7,622 nucleotides of DNA from Deltaproteobacteria bacterium (lineage in GTDB: Bacteria > Desulfobacterota > DSM-4660 > Desulfatiglandales > B25-G16). The DNA is taken from positions 1-7,622 of the forward strand of contig QMLW01000077.1 of the NCBI GenBank assembly GCA_003646935.1, given 5' to 3'. Position 1 is the stretch's first letter. Every line of letters starts with the position of its first letter. Positions 5,238-7,622 of the stretch are shown in pieces. The notes beneath the pieces were generated by a model, which ran no database searches, had not been told where the DNA came from, and saw only the letters and a list, made by a program, of their open reading frames with translations. The position numbers and the translations under genes are program-made.

Positions 5238-6587
5238 CTATAAGCAGGCGCTGGCCTCGGCCTCGTTAGCGTCTATAAGCTCCCCGAGCAATGAATTTTG
5301 ACGTCCCTCAATGATACGAACTTCTACGAGGTGCCCCTGGAGATTGGTCTTTGCGGAGAAGTTTACCACCTTATTTCCAGGAGTCCTTCCGGTGAGCTGT
5401 TCCCCTCCCCTTTTTCCAGGACCCTCAACGAGAACCTCTTGTATCGTTCCCTCCAGCAGTCTATTCTTCAACAGGGTTATTTCCCTCTGTTTCTCCTGCA
5501 AGGCATACAGGCGTCTTTGCTTTTCAGTCTCCTCCACCTTACCCGGAAGCTTTGATGCAACGGTTCTCTTTCTTTCGGAATACCTGAATGAGAAAAGATT
5601 ATCAAATTGAATTTCCTCGATTAACCGAAGGCTCTCCTCAAAATCATCCTCCATCTCACCGGGAAAGCCCACGATCATATCGCTCGTGATCGCGATGTCA
5701 GGCCTTGCGGTTCGTAATCGTTCAATCAGGCGAATATACGTATCCCTTGTATAGCCCCTGCCCATAAGGCGGAGCACCTTATCGGAGCCCGATTGGACCG
5801 GCAGGTGAATGTGTGAACACAGGCTCCTTAGGTCGGCAAAACAACCTATGAGATCATCGGAGAGGTCTTTGGGATGGGATGTGGTGAAGCGAAGCCGTTT
5901 GAGGCCCGGTATGGCATCCAGCTCCCTGAGCAGTCCGGGAAACCTCGGCCCTCCACTACCCTTTGCGTTGTAGGAGTTCACATTCTGACCCAAAAGGGTA
6001 ATCTCCTTTACACCGTTGCTCACGAGATAGGTTGCCTCATCGATGACCTGTTTTGCCGACACGCTCCTCTCCCTACCCCTCACGTACGGAACAATACAGT
6101 AGGTGCAAAAGTTATCACAGCCCTCCATAATCTTCAGGAAGCTCGTAACCCTTCCCCGCAAGAAACCGTTACATCGCGCAGAGCTAACTGGATCGGCAGT
6201 GATATCCACTGCGCAGATTCTCTCGCCCCCCGCCTTGATAGAAGAGAGGTATTCGCCTACGCGGTGGATAGTTCTTGGGCCCATGACTAGGTCCAGATAG
6301 GGAAACCGATGAAACAGATCCATGCCCTTGTCCTGGGCCACACATCCGATAATGCCAATGACGCGCTCTGGACTCCGAGTCTTGAGGGGCAACAGTCGCC
6401 CGATAAGGGTCAGCGCCTTTTCCTCGGCCTTTTTTCTGACCGCACAGGTATTGATCAGGATTACGTGAGCATCATGCATCTGCTGCGTTTGCTCGTAACC
6501 ACTGTTTCTGAGGGCCTGGCTTATGCTGTCGGAGTCGTACTTGTTCATCTGACAGCCGAATGTCTTAATATAGAACGAATCGCTCAA
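5238..6587 (-). CDS. miaB: tRNA-2-methylthio-N6-dimethylallyladenosine synthase MiaB
   Basis: A complete 449-residue radical SAM methylthiotransferase that adds a methylthio group to N6-isopentenyl-A37 of tRNAs reading UNN codons. The N-terminal MTTase domain carries KTFGCQMN with C12, then C48 (INTCAVR) and C82 (IIGCVAQ), which hold the auxiliary cluster. The radical SAM motif C157-x3-C161-x2-C164 lies in EGCDNFCTYCIVPYVRGRE. LLGQNVNSY, HLPVQSGSD and DMIVGFPGE follow, with a C-terminal TRAM domain (about 379-436). The QMN motif and these blocks favour MiaB over RimO or MtaB. The start is TTG at 6587: an in-frame TGA lies nine bases upstream, the next in-frame Met falls after C12, and AGGAGA precedes it by about 11 bases. 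It sits between the DUF4911-like gene and the response regulator, all on the minus strand. Confidence 0.96.
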   Translation of the reverse strand: MSDSFYIKTFGCQMNKYDSDSISQALRNSGYEQTQQMHDAHVILINTCAVRKKAEEKALTLIGRLLPLKTRSPERVIGIIGCVAQDKGMDLFHRFPYLDLVMGPRTIHRVGEYLSSIKAGGERICAVDITADPVSSARCNGFLRGRVTSFLKIMEGCDNFCTYCIVPYVRGRERSVSAKQVIDEATYLVSNGVKEITLLGQNVNSYNAKGSGGPRFPGLLRELDAIPGLKRLRFTTSHPKDLSDDLIGCFADLRSLCSHIHLPVQSGSDKVLRLMGRGYTRDTYIRLIERLRTARPDIAITSDMIVGFPGEMEDDFEESLRLIEEIQFDNLFSFRYSERKRTVASKLPGKVEETEKQRRLYALQEKQREITLLKNRLLEGTIQEVLVEGPGKRGGEQLTGRTPGNKVVNFSAKTNLQGHLVEVRIIEGRQNSLLGELIDANEAEASACL

Positions 6588-6691
6588 GGTATCTCACTTC
6601 TCCTGTCAAGGGCTTGTGCTTTCACGTCGCCGATGGTTGCTGAGGGTCAGCAAAAAACCGTTTAGAAAAGCCTTCGCCATGAGAGATTATA
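6588..6691 (-). promoter_or_regulatory. miaB leader with a 7-base dyad
   Basis: These 104 bases separate the DUF4911-like stop from the miaB start. They contain a hairpin with arms TTGCTGA (6637-6643) and TCAGCAA (6647-6653), loop GGG, and the AGGAGA ribosome site near 6598-6603. TATAAT on the minus strand at 6691-6686 resembles a -10, but no -35 lies at the right distance. There is no T run after the hairpin in either direction, so it is not a terminator. Confidence 0.4.
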
Positions 6692-6928
6692 CTATGCGCC
6701 TTCCGTGAGGTGGATGCTCCCATTCTCCTTTAGGTGCTCGATGACCGATAGGATTTCCTCCGTGCACCCCGGAGCTATGGAGATTTCAACCGTGCCGTTC
6801 ATTGGGTCAATAGTTCTCATAACGGCCATCCCGTCATAGGACTCGATAATCCATTGCAGATAGCATATTTCGCTCTTTTCTATGGACAGGATATGCTTAT
6901 ATGTCTGCGTTGTTGAAGGATGACTCAC
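6692..6928 (-). CDS. Small DUF4911-like protein
   Basis: A 78-residue soluble protein. The core reads YLQWIIESYDGMAVMRTIDP, then a strand ending VEISIAPGCTEEILSVIEHLKENG; this resembles the DUF4911 family, small proteins of deltaproteobacteria that I recall near miaB. The function is not known. The pattern of a beta strand, a short turn (PGC) and a helix suggests a small alpha/beta domain. The start is GTG at 6928, inside the end of nadK, with an overlap of 32 bases; no other start lies before the conserved part. AAGGA lies about 15 bases upstream, so translation is probably coupled to nadK. There is no signal peptide or membrane segment. Gene reality is well supported by the family resemblance and the tight packing; the family name is from memory. 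Confidence 0.72.
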   Translation of the reverse strand: MSHPSTTQTYKHILSIEKSEICYLQWIIESYDGMAVMRTIDPMNGTVEISIAPGCTEEILSVIEHLKENGSIHLTEGA

Positions 6929-7622
6929 CCCATTTTAGCTTTGTCCTTAAGATATCGAAATAGTCTTGATTGGGAGACTTAATAAGGCTCAATTTTTTCT
7001 CCGATTTGCTTACAATCACCCGGTCATGGTCCATCAGATCAAACCCTACCTGACCGTCAAAGGTGAGAAGAACCTCCTCGCTGTGTTTCCCCATCTTTAT
7101 CTCGATTACCGATATACCCGGCACGATAATCGGTCGATGCGTTAAGGTAAACGGACAGATAGGGGTTACCAAGAGGGCCTCTAAATCGGGGTAGAGTATC
7201 GGGCCTCCTGCGGAGAGATTGTGGCCCGTGGATCCAGTCGGCGTTGCTATGATAAGCCCATCAGCCCTGAAGGTGGTCAGAAAGCGATCATCAATGGATA
7301 CCCGCAGCTCAATAATCCTCGCCAGCGCGCCCTTGTTGATTACCACGTCATTCAAGGCCGAAAAAAAACAGAGCTCTTCGTTATTCCGCATAACCCTCGC
7401 CTGGAGCATGAGCCTGGTTTCGATATCTATCTCTCCTGCGATGAGCCTTTCCATATCCTCATAGAGCCTCTTGAGGGGGATCTCCGTTAAAAACCCCAAT
7501 CCCCCGAGGTTGATGCCCAGGATAGGAAGCCCATAACGACCCACCTTACGGGCGGCTCCCAGCAATGTCCCATCGCCTCCCAATACGGCAACCCAGTCAA
7601 CCGTTTCGGGGATGCTTGTTTC
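6897..7622 (-). CDS. nadK: NAD(+) kinase, partial (5' end beyond the window)
   Basis: NAD kinase phosphorylates NAD to NADP in the cytoplasm. The 241 visible residues hold GGDGT (visible residues 15-19; catalytic Asp and phosphate loop), NLGGLGFLTEI (38-48), the LNDVVINKG region (about 90-98), ADGLIIATPTGST followed by LSAGGPI (120-142), TPICPFTL and TFDGQ (187-191). This is the full conserved order for the family. In many homologues TGST is followed by AYS; here it is GHN, a variant not expected to destroy activity. The frame stays open to the right edge, through DWVAV before GGDGT. A TTG at 7583 falls within the GGDGT motif region and cannot be the true start; about 50 N-terminal residues lie outside the window. 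It is the first visible gene of the minus-strand operon and overlaps the next gene by 32 bases. Confidence 0.95.
   Translation of the reverse strand, partial: ETSIPETVDWVAVLGGDGTLLGAARKVGRYGLPILGINLGGLGFLTEIPLKRLYEDMERLIAGEIDIETRLMLQARVMRNNEELCFFSALNDVVINKGALARIIELRVSIDDRFLTTFRADGLIIATPTGSTGHNLSAGGPILYPDLEALLVTPICPFTLTHRPIIVPGISVIEIKMGKHSEEVLLTFDGQVGFDLMDHDRVIVSKSEKKLSLIKSPNQDYFDILRTKLKWGESSFNNADI

Noticed and set aside
5298..6665. Several plus-strand reading frames opposite miaB
   Set aside because: They are antisense shadows of a strongly conserved gene and show no domain of their own.
1..7622. CRISPR array, tRNA, rRNA, riboswitch or complete insertion sequence
   Set aside because: No regularly spaced direct repeats, no tRNA cloverleaf or rRNA sequence recognised, no transposase gene and no terminal inverted repeats with target duplication were seen.

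Overview
The window reads as a chromosomal segment of an anaerobic Gram-negative bacterium of the Desulfobacterota/deltaproteobacterial type. This is inferred from the gene set and protein style: a small DUF4911-like gene between nadK and miaB, a non-sporulation spore-photoproduct-lyase-like radical SAM protein beside a ParB-like protein, and a stand-alone 3-hydroxyacyl-CoA dehydrogenase. No rRNA, tRNA or CRISPR is visible, so the taxonomy is only a guess.

Left part (1-2237, + strand): a ParB/Spo0J-fold protein with no ParA partner is followed, 44 bases later, by a radical SAM protein of the spore photoproduct lyase family. The second protein keeps the CxxxCxxC cluster motif. By my manual alignment it has Phe where the Bacillus enzyme has its hydrogen-donor Cys. 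The two look co-transcribed and form a candidate DNA- or nucleotide-acting pair of unknown function.

Middle (2238-3263): this stretch looks like a decayed integron. In order it holds a minus-strand fragment resembling an integron-type tyrosine recombinase, a 16-base perfect palindrome, a promoter with perfect TTGACA and TATAAT hexamers 16 bases apart pointing to the right, a small DTGA-motif retropepsin-like aspartic protease gene, and an attC-like sequence beginning five bases after that gene's stop. The order (divergent integrase, outward promoter, promoter-poor small gene, attC at the stop) is that of an integron platform with one cassette. The integrase and the right end of attC are clearly degenerate, and the interpretation needs a computed check.

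3264-4176 (+ strand): a complete 3-hydroxybutyryl-CoA dehydrogenase gene with a strong ribosome binding site, an AT-rich promoter whose -10 lies inside a 19-base inverted repeat, and a strong intrinsic terminator. It acts in fatty acid or butyrate-type CoA metabolism.

Right part (4376-7622, - strand): an apparent operon transcribed right to left: nadK (5' end outside the window), a DUF4911-like small protein overlapping it by 32 bases, miaB (tRNA methylthiotransferase, TTG start), and a REC-GGDEF response regulator starting one base after the miaB stop. The operon joins NADP supply, tRNA modification and cyclic-di-GMP signalling, which is housekeeping gene packing rather than one evident pathway.
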